From assembly GCF_029853695.1 (NCBI RefSeq), contig NZ_CP122537.1:3121501-3185500 (forward strand): a stretch of DNA of 64,000 nucleotides. Direction: 5' to 3'. Numbering within the stretch: the first letter of the stretch is position 1; every line of letters begins with the position of its first letter. Made by a program: the position numbers and the translations under genes. Shown here piece by piece: positions 52,729 through 61,428 of the stretch. The notes beneath the pieces were generated by a model that worked only from the letters and a program-made list of their open reading frames with translations, searched no databases and was not told where the DNA came from. Source of the DNA: Jannaschia sp. GRR-S6-38. Its GTDB lineage: Bacteria; Pseudomonadota; Alphaproteobacteria; Rhodobacterales; Rhodobacteraceae.

Positions 52729-53787
52729 ATGAAGACGATCAAGGGTCCGGCGCTGTTCCTGGCGCAGTTCGCGGGCGACGAAGCGCCCTTCGACTCCTGG
52801 GACGCAATCACGAAATGGGCCGCCGATTGCGGCTACGAGGGGGTGCAGGTGCCGAGCTGGGACGCGCGGCTGTTCGACCTGGCGACGGCGGCGGAGTCGA
52901 AAGACTACTGCGACACGTTCAAGGGACAGGCGGCGGCAAACGGCGTCGCGGTGACCGAGCTGTCGACCCATCTTCAGGGCCAGCTCGTCGCGGTCCATCC
53001 CGCCTATGACGCGGCCTTTGACGGCTTCGCGGATCCGTCCGTCCGCGGCGACCCGAAGGCGCGGCAGGAATGGGCAGTCGATCAGGTGAAGAAGGCGCTG
53101 ACCGCGTCGCGCAATCTCGGGATCGGGGCGCATGCGACCTTCTCGGGCGCGCTGGCCTGGCCCTATGTCTACCCCTGGCCGCAGCGGCCCGCGGGGCTGA
53201 TCGAGGCCGCCTTCGACGAGCTGGCCGCGCGCTGGCGCCCGATCCTCGACCATGCCGAGGAGATGGACGTCGATCTCTGCTACGAGATCCACCCCGGCGA
53301 AGACCTGCATGACGGCGTCACCTTCGAGATGTTCCTCGACCGCGTCGACGCCCATCCGCGCGCGATGATGCTCTATGATCCGAGCCATTACGTGCTGCAA
53401 TGCCTGGATTATCTCGACAATATCGACATCTACCGCGACCGGATCGGCATGTTCCATGTCAAGGACGCGGAGTTCAATCCGACCGGGCGGCAGGGGGTCT
53501 ATGGCGGCTATCAGTCCTGGGTCGACCGGGCCGGCCGGTTCCGGAGCCTGGGCGACGGCCAGGTCGATTTCGGGGCGGTGTTCTCGAAGATGGCGGCCAA
53601 TGATTTCGACGGCTGGGCCGTGGTCGAATGGGAATGCGCGCTCAAGCATCCCGAAGACGGCGCCCGCGAGGGCGCGCAATTCGTGCGCGATCACATCATC
53701 CGCGTCACCGAGACCGCTTTCGACGATTTCGCCGCCGGCGGCACGGATGACGCGGCCAACCGCGCGATGCTGGGGCTGGACCGATGA
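52729..53787 (+). CDS. Sugar phosphate isomerase/epimerase family TIM-barrel protein
   Basis: The 352-residue protein is of the xylose-isomerase-like TIM-barrel family: WAADCGYEGVQVPSWDARLF, the metal site CYEIHPGEDLHDG near residue 185, MMLYDPSHYVLQCLDYLDN and MFHVKDAEFNP near residue 240, with VVEWECALKHPEDGA close to the end. Members isomerise or epimerise sugars, or cleave keto-sugars after oxidation. AGGGAGGAG gives a strong ribosome site. It overlaps the next dehydrogenase by four bases, a pairing common in pathways that oxidise and then rearrange a sugar. Confidence 0.87.
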   Translation: MKTIKGPALFLAQFAGDEAPFDSWDAITKWAADCGYEGVQVPSWDARLFDLATAAESKDYCDTFKGQAAANGVAVTELSTHLQGQLVAVHPAYDAAFDGFADPSVRGDPKARQEWAVDQVKKALTASRNLGIGAHATFSGALAWPYVYPWPQRPAGLIEAAFDELAARWRPILDHAEEMDVDLCYEIHPGEDLHDGVTFEMFLDRVDAHPRAMMLYDPSHYVLQCLDYLDNIDIYRDRIGMFHVKDAEFNPTGRQGVYGGYQSWVDRAGRFRSLGDGQVDFGAVFSKMAANDFDGWAVVEWECALKHPEDGAREGAQFVRDHIIRVTETAFDDFAAGGTDDAANRAMLGLDR

Positions 53788-54917
53788 CCCGCCGCATCCG
53801 TCTGGGCATGGTGGGCGGCGGCAACGACGCCTTCATCGGCGGCGTCCACCGCATCGCGGCCCGGCTCGACGACCGCTACGAGCTGGTGGCGGGCGCGCTC
53901 TCCGCGACGCCCGAGAAGGCGCGGGCCTCGGGCGCGGCACTGGGCCTCGACCCGGCGCGCAGCTATGACGACTTCACCGCCATGGCCAAACGCGAGGCGC
54001 GGCTGAAGGACGGGATCGAGGCGGTGGCGGTCGTCACGCCCAACCATGTCCATTACGCAGCAGCGCGCGAGTTCCTCAAGCGCGGCATCCACGTGATCTG
54101 CGACAAGCCGCTGACCGCGACGCTGGCCGATGCCCGGAAGCTGGTGAAGGCGGTCGAACGCGCCGACGCGCTCTTCGTGCTGACTCACAACTACACCGGC
54201 TATCCCATGGTCCGGCAGGCCCGCGACATGGTCGCGCGCGGCGCATTGGGCCGGATCCGCGTGATCCAGGTCGAGTATCCGCAGGATTGGCTGACCACCG
54301 CGATGGAGCGCGAGGGCCTCAAGCAGGCCGAATGGCGCACCGATCCCGAACGCTCCGGCGCGGGCGGCTGCGTGGGTGATATCGGCACCCATGCCTACAA
54401 CCTCGCGGGCTTCGTCACCGGCCTGCGCGCCGAAAGCCTCGCCGCCGACCTGCAGAGCTTCGTGGAGGGCCGGCGCCTCGACGACAACGCCCATGTCATG
54501 CTGCGCTACGCGGACGGCGCGCGGGGTCTGCTCTGGTCCAGCCAGGTCGCGCCCGGCAACGAGAACGCGCTGCGGCTGCGCGTCTACGGCGAAGCCGGCG
54601 GGCTGGAATGGGCGCAGGAGGATCCGAACCTGCTCTGGCACACGCCCCATGGCGAGCCGAAGCGCCTTTTGACGCGCGGCGGGGCCGGGTTCACCGAGAC
54701 GACCGGCGCGCGCATCCCGCCCGGCCATCCCGAGGGCTACCTGGAGGGGTTCGCGAATATCTACGCGCAGGCCGCCGACCTGATCGAGGCGCATCGCGAG
54801 GGCGCGGCGCCGGACCACTTGCTGCCGACGGTCCATGACGGGCTCGACGGTGTCCGCTTCGTCGATGCCTGCGTGCGGTCGTCGAAGCGCGACGCGGCCT
54901 GGGTGTCGCTGCGGTAG
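53784..54917 (+). CDS. Gfo/Idh/MocA-family sugar dehydrogenase
   Basis: The 377-residue protein has an N-terminal Rossmann fold (RLGMVGGGNDAFIGGVHRIA), the EKP-like segment GIHVICDKPLTATLADARKL near residue 95 where Lys is the usual catalytic residue, and GGCVGDIGTHAYNLAGFVTG near residue 195. It would oxidise a sugar or cyclitol with NAD(P). It ends the operon and converges on the DUF6544-like gene. The substrate cannot be read from the sequence. Confidence 0.9.
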   Translation: MTRRIRLGMVGGGNDAFIGGVHRIAARLDDRYELVAGALSATPEKARASGAALGLDPARSYDDFTAMAKREARLKDGIEAVAVVTPNHVHYAAAREFLKRGIHVICDKPLTATLADARKLVKAVERADALFVLTHNYTGYPMVRQARDMVARGALGRIRVIQVEYPQDWLTTAMEREGLKQAEWRTDPERSGAGGCVGDIGTHAYNLAGFVTGLRAESLAADLQSFVEGRRLDDNAHVMLRYADGARGLLWSSQVAPGNENALRLRVYGEAGGLEWAQEDPNLLWHTPHGEPKRLLTRGGAGFTETTGARIPPGHPEGYLEGFANIYAQAADLIEAHREGAAPDHLLPTVHDGLDGVRFVDACVRSSKRDAAWVSLR

Positions 54918-54947
54918 CCCCCCGCGTCCGGTCCCGCGCCCGCGGCA

Positions 54948-55814
54948 TCAGCGCAAGGTGATGCGGGTCGCCTTCGCCTTGAAGAACGGGTGGTAAAGCT
55001 CCGTCCCGTAATGGTTTCCGCCCGTCACGCGCGTGGGCAGCCCGAAGCCGTCAAAACGCGCGAAACCCGACACGTCCCCGCCGAATGGCTGAAGCCGGTA
55101 TCGGCGCGCCGCGTTCTCGTTGCTCCAGCGCCGGAAGACGACCCGCAGCAGGCGGCCCTCCGGATCGACGGTGATCTCGGCCGCCTGTTCGAGGCCGTAT
55201 TTCGCCACGACGACGCGCGCCGTGTCGCCATCGACGGCCTCCCAGGCGAGGGCGTCCCATCCGGACTGCGCCTGCGGCAGGAAGGCGGCTGGCGTCCAGA
55301 ACAGCCCTTCGCCGACCATCCGCCCGAAGGCGGAGCGGAAATGATTGGGATCGCCGGCCACCCGCACCACGGGCAGCGCCGACAGCAGGCGGAACCGCGT
55401 CGAGCTGGTGCCGGCGCCCAGTGCGTCCGAGCCGGTCAGCCGCATCGCGCCGCCGGTCTCGACCTGCCAAAGGAAGCCGTGCGGCGGCGCGAGGATCTGG
55501 CGGGCGGTCATGGGCTGGTCCCTTGCGTCGTCCCGCGGGCCGAGGCTCAGCGTGCCGCCCATCTCGATCGTGGCCGCGATCCGCAGCGGCGTGCCCGGCG
55601 CGATGGCGAAGCGGAAGAAGCGCCGCGCCGGGGCGGGAAGCCCGTCGAGCATCGCGGGATGGAAGGCCGGCGCGGGCGCGTCCCGCCCGGCCTTCAGGAG
55701 CGCCGCCCTGAGCGCCCCTTCGGCGCGGGCATCCGCGGCCCGCAGCGCCAGCGCGGCGCCCGCCCCGAGGGCCAGCAGCGCGGCGAGCCCCAAGGCCAGC
55801 CGGCGGGCCGTCAC
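54948..55814 (-). CDS. DUF6544-like protein with N-terminal membrane anchor
   Basis: The 288-residue protein starts at GTG 55814, whose GTGA overlaps the upstream stop. One hydrophobic segment (about 6-24) precedes a soluble domain with LPAPARRFFRFAIAPGTPLR near residue 60, VVRVAGDPNHFRSAFGRM and SGFARFDGFGLPTRVTGGNH. This resembles the DUF6544 (DUF6920) group of extracytoplasmic proteins of unknown function. It is the last gene of the minus-strand run that begins with nqrA. Confidence 0.7.
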   Translation of the reverse strand: MTARRLALGLAALLALGAGAALALRAADARAEGALRAALLKAGRDAPAPAFHPAMLDGLPAPARRFFRFAIAPGTPLRIAATIEMGGTLSLGPRDDARDQPMTARQILAPPHGFLWQVETGGAMRLTGSDALGAGTSSTRFRLLSALPVVRVAGDPNHFRSAFGRMVGEGLFWTPAAFLPQAQSGWDALAWEAVDGDTARVVVAKYGLEQAAEITVDPEGRLLRVVFRRWSNENAARRYRLQPFGGDVSGFARFDGFGLPTRVTGGNHYGTELYHPFFKAKATRITLR

Positions 55815-56203
55815 CCGAACCTCGCCAGAAGCGCGAGCACGTCGGCGCGGTGCAGAAGACCCGCCACCCGGCCGCCCTCGAGGACGGGAAAGACGCGGTG
55901 GGGATGCTCCATGAACATCTCGGCCACGCGGATCACCTCGTCCTCGCTATCGACCGCGATGACATTCTGCGACATGTGATCGGCCACCCGCCCGGTCCAT
56001 TCGCGATGATAGCTGGCGTGCAGCGCGGGGCGGAAGCAGTCCTTCTGAGTCAGGATCCCGACGAGGTGCCCGTCTTCGCCCAGAACCGGCGCGGCGGCGG
56101 CGCGGGCATCGACCAGCACGGCGACGGCCCGGCGAATGGGCGTCTCGGGCGAGAGGGTCGGGATGTCGCGGCGCATGATCGCGCCGACGCGGTATTCGGT
56201 CAT
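55811..56203 (-). CDS. CBS-domain pair protein
   Basis: From ATG 56203 the frame gives 130 residues, almost all of it two CBS motifs (about 8-55 and 73-128): VGAIMRRDIPTLSPETPIRR, VGILTQKDCFRPALH, and VADHMSQNVIAVDSEDEVIR with VAGLLHRADVLALLARFG. CBS pairs usually bind adenine nucleotides and sense energy state. Its start overlaps nqrM (ATGA), so it may regulate or report on the Nqr complex; that is inference from position. Confidence 0.88.
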   Translation of the reverse strand: MTEYRVGAIMRRDIPTLSPETPIRRAVAVLVDARAAAAPVLGEDGHLVGILTQKDCFRPALHASYHREWTGRVADHMSQNVIAVDSEDEVIRVAEMFMEHPHRVFPVLEGGRVAGLLHRADVLALLARFG

Positions 56204-56379
56204 GGCGGCGTCCCCCGCGCGGCGCGCCGGCGCAGCGGGCAATCGGCGCAGCGCGCGTCCGGCAGCCGGTCGGCGGCGCCGCAGCTGCTGCGGACCGGCG
56301 CGCGCCCGAAGACGAGGCCCAGCCCGATCCCGCCCGCCGCCAGCGAGACCACCGCGATGGCGAAGAGGAGTTCGATCAT
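56200..56379 (-). CDS. nqrM: Na+-NQR maturation protein NqrM
   Basis: The 59-residue protein has an N-terminal membrane helix (MIELLFAIAVVSLAAGGIGL) followed by a cysteine set, Cys33 in VRSSCGAADRL and Cys44 with Cys47 in ARCADCPLRR. This is the NqrM (DUF539) layout, in which the cysteines help place the iron centre between NqrD and NqrE. It lies 13 bp after apbE, as in many nqr operons, and overlaps the CBS gene by four bases. Confidence 0.88.
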   Translation of the reverse strand: MIELLFAIAVVSLAAGGIGLGLVFGRAPVRSSCGAADRLPDARCADCPLRRRAARGTPP

Positions 56380-56392
56380 GGTCGTGCCCTCC

Positions 56393-57361
56393 TCACAGGA
56401 TCATATCCGCGATCGCGCCGGTCCGGACCTGCCGCAGGCCGCCATCCGTCTCGATCAGGAACAGCGCGGCGATGTCCCGCGTCGCGGCGATGTCGGGTCC
56501 GGCCGTCTCGCCCGCGGCACAGAGCGCGGTGGCCCAGCCATCCGCGCGGGTCGCGTCCTCCGCCACCACCGTCACCGCGCGCAGCCCGCCCGCGGCGGGC
56601 GCCCGGGTCCGCGGATCGACGATATGGCTGTAGAGGCGTCCGTTCCGGCGGTAGCTCTGCGTCCAGACCCCCGAGGTGGCGACCGCGGCGCCCGCGGGCA
56701 GGCGCAGCGCGGCTGGGGCCGGCCGCGTGGGCGGGCCCTCGACCGCCACGCGCCAGTCGCGCCCGTCCGGGTGCCGGCCCAGCGCGAGGAACTCTCCACC
56801 GAGCTCGAACAGCAGATCGTCGAACCCCGCGGCGCGGATCAGTTCGGCGGCGCGGTCCAGCGCGTGGCCCTTGGCGATGCCGCAGAGGTCGAGGGTCAGG
56901 TCCGCGCGCGCCTTCGCGAGCGACCGCGCGCCGAGCGACAGTGCGCGCCAATCCGGCGCGCCGCCCCGCGCGATGGGCCCGAAGCCCCAGCGCGCGACGA
57001 GGGGGCCGACCGTCGGATCGAAGGCGCCGTCGCTCGCGCGCGCGATCGCCAGCGCCGCGCCCGTCACCGCGCGCAGCGCCGGGTCCTGCGCCGGGCCGGT
57101 CCCGGCGTTGAACCGGCTGATCGCGCTACCCGCGCGCCAGGGGGAGAAGACGCGGTCAATCCCGTCGAACAGTGCCGCGATCCCGGGCCTCAGCCGCGCG
57201 AGATCCGCGCCTTCGCGCGCCACGATCCGCCAGCGCGTCCCGAAGGCCGCGCCGGCGAGGGTCTCGACGCCGCCGGCGAAGCCCACGCGCGGCGTCAGAA
57301 GCGCCGCGCCCATCGCGCCGAGGGCGCCGCGCCGGGTGAGATGTCCTGTGCCTGTCCGCAT
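56393..57361 (-). CDS. apbE: FAD:protein FMN transferase ApbE
   Basis: The 322-residue flavinyltransferase attaches FMN to Thr in S/TGAT sites of NqrC-like proteins. The N-terminus has a twin-arginine signal (Arg10-Arg11 in HLTRRGALGAMGAALL), so it is exported folded to the periplasm. SDGAFDPTVGPLVARWGFG, LDLCGIAKGHALDRAAELI, LLFELGGEFLALGRH and SHIVDPRTRAPAAGG are family motifs. It lies three bases after nqrF and serves the same complex. Confidence 0.94.
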   Translation of the reverse strand: MRTGTGHLTRRGALGAMGAALLTPRVGFAGGVETLAGAAFGTRWRIVAREGADLARLRPGIAALFDGIDRVFSPWRAGSAISRFNAGTGPAQDPALRAVTGAALAIARASDGAFDPTVGPLVARWGFGPIARGGAPDWRALSLGARSLAKARADLTLDLCGIAKGHALDRAAELIRAAGFDDLLFELGGEFLALGRHPDGRDWRVAVEGPPTRPAPAALRLPAGAAVATSGVWTQSYRRNGRLYSHIVDPRTRAPAAGGLRAVTVVAEDATRADGWATALCAAGETAGPDIAATRDIAALFLIETDGGLRQVRTGAIADMIL

Positions 57362-57364
57362 CGC

Positions 57365-58588
57365 TCAAGCTCCGAAATCGTCGTAGAAGATCGACCCGGG
57401 CTCGACGCCCAGCCGATCCAGGGTCGCCAGCACCGCCGAAACCATCACCGGCGGGCCGCAGAGATAGTATTCGCACTCCTCGGGCGCCGGGTGGTCCCGC
57501 ATCTCGGCGCGCAACTGCTCATGGATGAAGCCCGTGGCGCCGGTCCACCGGTCGCCCGGGGCGGGGTCCGACAGAGCAGGCGTCCAACTGAAATTGGGAT
57601 GGGCCGCCGCGAGGGTCGCGAATTCCCCGGCATAAAACAGATCGGCCGCCGACCGTGCGCCGTAGAAATACCGGATGCGCCGCGTGCTGCCGCGCGCAAG
57701 CTCCTGGTGGATCATCGCGCGCAAGGGCGCCATGCCGACGCCGCCGCCGACGAAGACCATCTCGCGGTCGTTGGGCTGGACGTGGAAGTCGCCAAAGGGG
57801 CCCGAGAGTTGGATCTCCTCGCCCGGCTGAACCGCGAAGAGCCAGGAGGAGCAGAGCCCCGGCGGAAGCTCGTGCTCCTGCCCCGGCGGCGGCACGGCGA
57901 GGCGGATGACGAAGACCGCGCGCCCGGCATCCTCGGGGCGGCTGGCCAGCGAATAGGCGCGGGTGACCTCGGTCTCGGAGGCCACGCGCATCGACCGCCA
58001 GCCCGCGATCTCCCAGTCGTCGCGAAAGGCCGGCGGCAGGTCGAGGGTGGCGAAATCGAGCCCGAAGGGCGGGGCGGTGATCTGCATGAACGCGCCCGCC
58101 TCGAACGCCGAGGCGTGGTCGGCGGGCAGATCGACCACGATCTCGCGGATCAGCGGCGCCAGCATCCGGGCGGAGGTGACGGTGCCCAGGAAGCCGCCCT
58201 GCGCGCCGAGCGCATCCTCGGGCACCTCGACCGCGCAATCGCCGCGCAGCCGCGCCTGGCAGGCGAGGCGGATATGGGCGCGGCGGTCGCGGGGCGACAG
58301 GACGCCCCGCTCGGTCGCCTGCGGATCGCCCGCGCCGGGGCCGGGCACCGTCACGCGGCAGAGCCCGCAGGTGCCCGATCCGCCGCAGGCCGCCGGGATG
58401 AGGATGCCGCCATCCTGCAGTACGTCCAGAAGCGTGTCGCCGCGCCGCGCCGCGAGATGCAGCGCGCCGTTCACCGCCACGTCGAGCCCCGAGGCGGGGA
58501 TCAGGCGCCGCCGCAGGCCCACCAGCGCCACCGCCAGCCCGACGACCAGCGCGACGATGACGAAGCTGCCCAGCAGAACCTCGGTCAT
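57365..58588 (-). CDS. nqrF: Na+-NQR subunit F (NADH dehydrogenase, 2Fe-2S and FAD)
   Basis: The 407-residue protein has an N-terminal membrane helix (about 4-26), a ferredoxin domain with ligands Cys68, Cys74, Cys77 and Cys110 (ACGGSGTCGLCRVT; RLACQARL), an FAD domain (TRAYSLASRPEDAG) and an NADH domain (MVFVGGGVGMAPLRAMI; EYYLCGPPVMVSAVL). It takes electrons from NADH on the cytoplasmic side. ATG 58588 overlaps the nqrE stop by four bases. The length is normal. Confidence 0.95.
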   Translation of the reverse strand: MTEVLLGSFVIVALVVGLAVALVGLRRRLIPASGLDVAVNGALHLAARRGDTLLDVLQDGGILIPAACGGSGTCGLCRVTVPGPGAGDPQATERGVLSPRDRRAHIRLACQARLRGDCAVEVPEDALGAQGGFLGTVTSARMLAPLIREIVVDLPADHASAFEAGAFMQITAPPFGLDFATLDLPPAFRDDWEIAGWRSMRVASETEVTRAYSLASRPEDAGRAVFVIRLAVPPPGQEHELPPGLCSSWLFAVQPGEEIQLSGPFGDFHVQPNDREMVFVGGGVGMAPLRAMIHQELARGSTRRIRYFYGARSAADLFYAGEFATLAAAHPNFSWTPALSDPAPGDRWTGATGFIHEQLRAEMRDHPAPEECEYYLCGPPVMVSAVLATLDRLGVEPGSIFYDDFGA

Positions 58589-59199
58589 TGCGCCGCCGCC
58601 ATCTGTGCGAAGGACGCGAAGCCGAGGGACATGAGGCCCGCGAGGATGAAGGCGATCCCCAGCCCGCGCAGGCCCGCGGGCAGCTCGGCATAGTCCAGCC
58701 GCGTCCGGATCGCGCCCAGCATCGAGACCGCGATGGCGAAGCCGACGCCGCTGCCCAGCCCGAAGACCGCCGATTGCGCCAGATCGTAGCTGCGCTCCAC
58801 CATGAAAAGGCTGCCGGCGAGGATCGCGCATTGCACGGTCAGGAGCGGCAGGAACACCCCGAAGGCCGCGTGGATCGCGGGAAAGAACCGGTCGAGCACC
58901 ATCTCGACCACCTGCACGGAGGCGGCGATCACGCCGATGAAGGCGATGAGCGACAGGTAGGACAGGTCGAGCGCCGGCAGCCCCGCCCAGGCCCAAGCCC
59001 CGGGCGCGAGCAGCCCGGTATAGATGAGGTGATTGAGCGGCACTGTGACGCCCAGTACCCCCGTCATCGCCACGCCGAGGCCGAAGGCCGATTCCGGGCG
59101 CTTGGACAAGGCGAGGAAGGTGCAGAGACCCAGGAACAGGATCAGCGGCATGTTGTCGACGAAGGCCGCCGTCAGAAAGAGGGACCAGAGCCCGGTCAT
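58585..59199 (-). CDS. nqrE: Na+-NQR subunit E
   Basis: The 204-residue membrane protein has six hydrophobic helices. The cysteines that hold the iron centre with NqrD are in FLGLCTFLALS (near residue 26) and LTVQCAILAGSLFMVE (near residue 120); DNMPLILFLG opens the first helix. The length and motifs are normal for NqrE/RnfA. Starts and stops overlap with nqrD and nqrF by four bases each. Confidence 0.95.
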   Translation of the reverse strand: MTGLWSLFLTAAFVDNMPLILFLGLCTFLALSKRPESAFGLGVAMTGVLGVTVPLNHLIYTGLLAPGAWAWAGLPALDLSYLSLIAFIGVIAASVQVVEMVLDRFFPAIHAAFGVFLPLLTVQCAILAGSLFMVERSYDLAQSAVFGLGSGVGFAIAVSMLGAIRTRLDYAELPAGLRGLGIAFILAGLMSLGFASFAQMAAAQ

Positions 59200-59861
59200 T
59201 CCGCCGGCTCCGTCCGCAGGGGCGGCGTGTGCTCGGGGGGCTCGATCTGCTCGGGCACCCGGCTGCGCACGGCCCAGACCAGAAGGCCCAGCAGGAAGAA
59301 GGCCGAGGGCGCCAGCAGCATCAGGCTGAGCGGGGTGAACCACCCCCCGGCATCGGCCAGCGGAAGGACCTGGGCGCCGAACAGCTCGCCCTTGCCGAAA
59401 AGCTCCCGCAGGCCGCCGATCACGAGGAGAACGAGGGAATAGCCCAGGCCGTTGCCGAAGGCATCGACCATGGCCGCCGGTGGCGCGTGGTGGCGCGCGT
59501 AGGCCTCGGTCCGGCCGAGTACGAGGCAATTGGTCGTGATGAGCCCGACATAGACCGACAGGGCCCGGCTGATCTCGGCGAAATAGGCCTGCAGCACCTG
59601 GTCGATCACGATCACCAGCGCGGCGATGATGACGATCTGGACGATCAGGCGGATCGTGTTGGGGATATGCCGGCGGATCGCGCTGATCAGGCCCGCCGAC
59701 AGGGTCAGCACCACGGTGAGCGAGATCGACATGGTGAGCGCGGTCGCGAGCGTCGTCGTGACGGCGAGCGCCGAGCAGATCCCGAGGATCTGCAGCGTGA
59801 CCGGGTTCTGCCGGATCAGCGGCTCGGTCAGGATGGCGGCATAGTCCACGCGCTCGGCCAT
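59196..59861 (-). CDS. nqrD: Na+-NQR subunit D
   Basis: The 221-residue membrane protein pairs with NqrE. EPLIRQNPVTLQILGICSAL holds one iron-ligand cysteine (Cys29) and LITTNCLVLGRTEAYA the second (Cys112); DAFGNGLGYSLVLLVIGGLR is also typical. It has six hydrophobic segments and a charged proline-rich tail. It lies three bases after nqrC. Confidence 0.95.
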   Translation of the reverse strand: MAERVDYAAILTEPLIRQNPVTLQILGICSALAVTTTLATALTMSISLTVVLTLSAGLISAIRRHIPNTIRLIVQIVIIAALVIVIDQVLQAYFAEISRALSVYVGLITTNCLVLGRTEAYARHHAPPAAMVDAFGNGLGYSLVLLVIGGLRELFGKGELFGAQVLPLADAGGWFTPLSLMLLAPSAFFLLGLLVWAVRSRVPEQIEPPEHTPPLRTEPAE

Positions 59862-59864
59862 GGC

Positions 59865-60659
59865 TCAGAACTCCCCGCGCGCGATGGCGTCGAGAAACGG
59901 GCCGTAGCCGTCGGGCCCGAGCCAGAAGCGCACCATCCCGGTCACGCCGCTGCCCGTCCGCGTGGCGCCGGTGATGCCGTCGACTTCGTGCACGCCCGAG
60001 GCCGGGCCGCGCGCCACCCGAAAGCGCATCTCGCCCCGGCCATCGCGCAGCTCGGTGCCTGGAAAGCTGGCCTGCCAGGAGCGTTCCTCGATCCGGGCGC
60101 CCAGGCCGGGCGTTTCGGAATGCTGGGTGACGGCCAGGCCCGCGATGGTGTTCATGTCGCCGCGCAGCGCCAGAATCGCGTCGATCCGCCCGCCATAGCC
60201 CCGGCCGCTCAGCGGCAGCAGGACCAGCGAGACCGCGTCGCCGTCTCGCAGCAGGAAGACCTGGGCGTAATCGGGCCGCTGGCCGAGCCCGGCCAGGTCC
60301 GCGCCCGGGGCAAGCGCCGTCCAGTTCGCCGGATCGGCGAGGGTGGCGTTCAGCGTCGCGGGCGTCACATCCGCCGCCGCGCGACCGCTTTCGAGCGCGA
60401 TCACTGCGGTCGACAGCGTGCCGCCCGACTGCGCCAGCAGGTCGGCCATGCCGGGAATGCCCTGTACCAGCGCGGCGATCTGGGCGCGCTCCTCCGCCGC
60501 GCGGTTGGCGGCCTGGATCGGCCGCAGCAGGACCGTCGCCCCGCTGACGAGGGCGGCGCAGACGGCCGAAACGAGAAAGGCCACCAGCACGGTCTTCGCG
60601 CGGCTTTCGTTGGGCAGGGCCAGCAGGCGCCGCCAGGGGTTGCGGTCAGGTCCGGCCAT
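59865..60659 (-). CDS. nqrC: Na+-NQR subunit C (covalent FMN carrier)
   Basis: The 264-residue protein has one N-terminal membrane helix (about 22-46) and a periplasmic FMN-binding domain. The flavinylation site is VDGITGATRTGSGVTGM, with Thr233 of TGAT as the expected FMN acceptor; most NqrC have SGAT. Earlier segments GYGGRIDAILALRGDMNTIA and HSETPGLGARIEERSWQASF match the family. It overlaps nqrB by 14 bases. Confidence 0.93.
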   Translation of the reverse strand: MAGPDRNPWRRLLALPNESRAKTVLVAFLVSAVCAALVSGATVLLRPIQAANRAAEERAQIAALVQGIPGMADLLAQSGGTLSTAVIALESGRAAADVTPATLNATLADPANWTALAPGADLAGLGQRPDYAQVFLLRDGDAVSLVLLPLSGRGYGGRIDAILALRGDMNTIAGLAVTQHSETPGLGARIEERSWQASFPGTELRDGRGEMRFRVARGPASGVHEVDGITGATRTGSGVTGMVRFWLGPDGYGPFLDAIARGEF

Positions 60660-61428
60660 GGCGCCTCCGGCGTCGCGCGATCCAGATCGCGAGCGCGAGT
60701 TCGTCCAGAAGCGGCGCGGCCAGCGAGGCCAGAAGCGCCGCGGCTACAGCGACTTGCGCGGGCGCGGCCCCGGCCCAGCCATTCGCGAACATCACGACCA
60801 GCGCCGCGTAGAGCCCGCCATAGACCCAGCGGCCCAGCGCGGTCGCCGCGCTAGTGACCGGGTCGGCCACGAGCAGAACCGCCGCGATCGCGGCCGCGAA
60901 GAGGACCGACTCGGACAGGATCCCGCCGGCGAAGGCCGCGGCCGCCACCAGCCCCGCGCCGGCCAGCACCGCGCCGGGCACCGCCCCGGTCGCGATGCCG
61001 ATCAGCGCCGCGGGGATCGCGGCCCAGGCAATAGGTGCGTCGAACTCGGGCCAGGGGAAGGCCGGAAAGCCGAAGCCCAGGAAGGACAGGGCCACGGTCG
61101 CTGGATGGACGATGTTCCGGCCCCAGCCGCCGAAGATGAGCTCGCCCATCACGACGCCGAAGCTGATGCCCAACGCAAGCCGGAACACGCCCAGCCCCTC
61201 GGGCGCGAGGATCGCGATGGCGAGCGCGGTGATCGCGGCGGCGAGCGAGGGCGGCTGCGCCCGCAGCAGCATGAAGGCGAGGTGCCAGATCGCGACGACC
61301 AGCAGGCACAGGCCCAGCCGCGCCACCGCCTCGGCCCCGCCGAACCAGAGCCAGAACAGCGCAAGCGGCAGGAGCGACGCGAGCAGCATCAGCGCCACGG
61401 TCTCGCGGCTCCACAGGCCCCGGGTCAC
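60646..61428 (-). CDS. nqrB: Shortened NqrB/RnfD-family membrane subunit
   Basis: A GTG at 61428 overlapping the nqrA stop (GTGA) gives 260 residues, against about 400-415 for NqrB. ALGISFGVVMGELIFGGWGR-type sequence and NIVHPATVALSFLGFGFPAF match the NqrB/RnfD core, and the C-terminal LLVADPVTSAATALGRWVYG block is present. The segment that should hold the covalent FMN (SGAT followed by a periplasmic loop) is missing, as is the long N-terminus. Frames further upstream are antisense-type sequence within nqrA. It may be a reduced, functional variant in which NqrC is the only covalent flavin carrier. Confidence 0.85.
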   Translation of the reverse strand: MTRGLWSRETVALMLLASLLPLALFWLWFGGAEAVARLGLCLLVVAIWHLAFMLLRAQPPSLAAAITALAIAILAPEGLGVFRLALGISFGVVMGELIFGGWGRNIVHPATVALSFLGFGFPAFPWPEFDAPIAWAAIPAALIGIATGAVPGAVLAGAGLVAAAAFAGGILSESVLFAAAIAAVLLVADPVTSAATALGRWVYGGLYAALVVMFANGWAGAAPAQVAVAAALLASLAAPLLDELALAIWIARRRRRHGRT

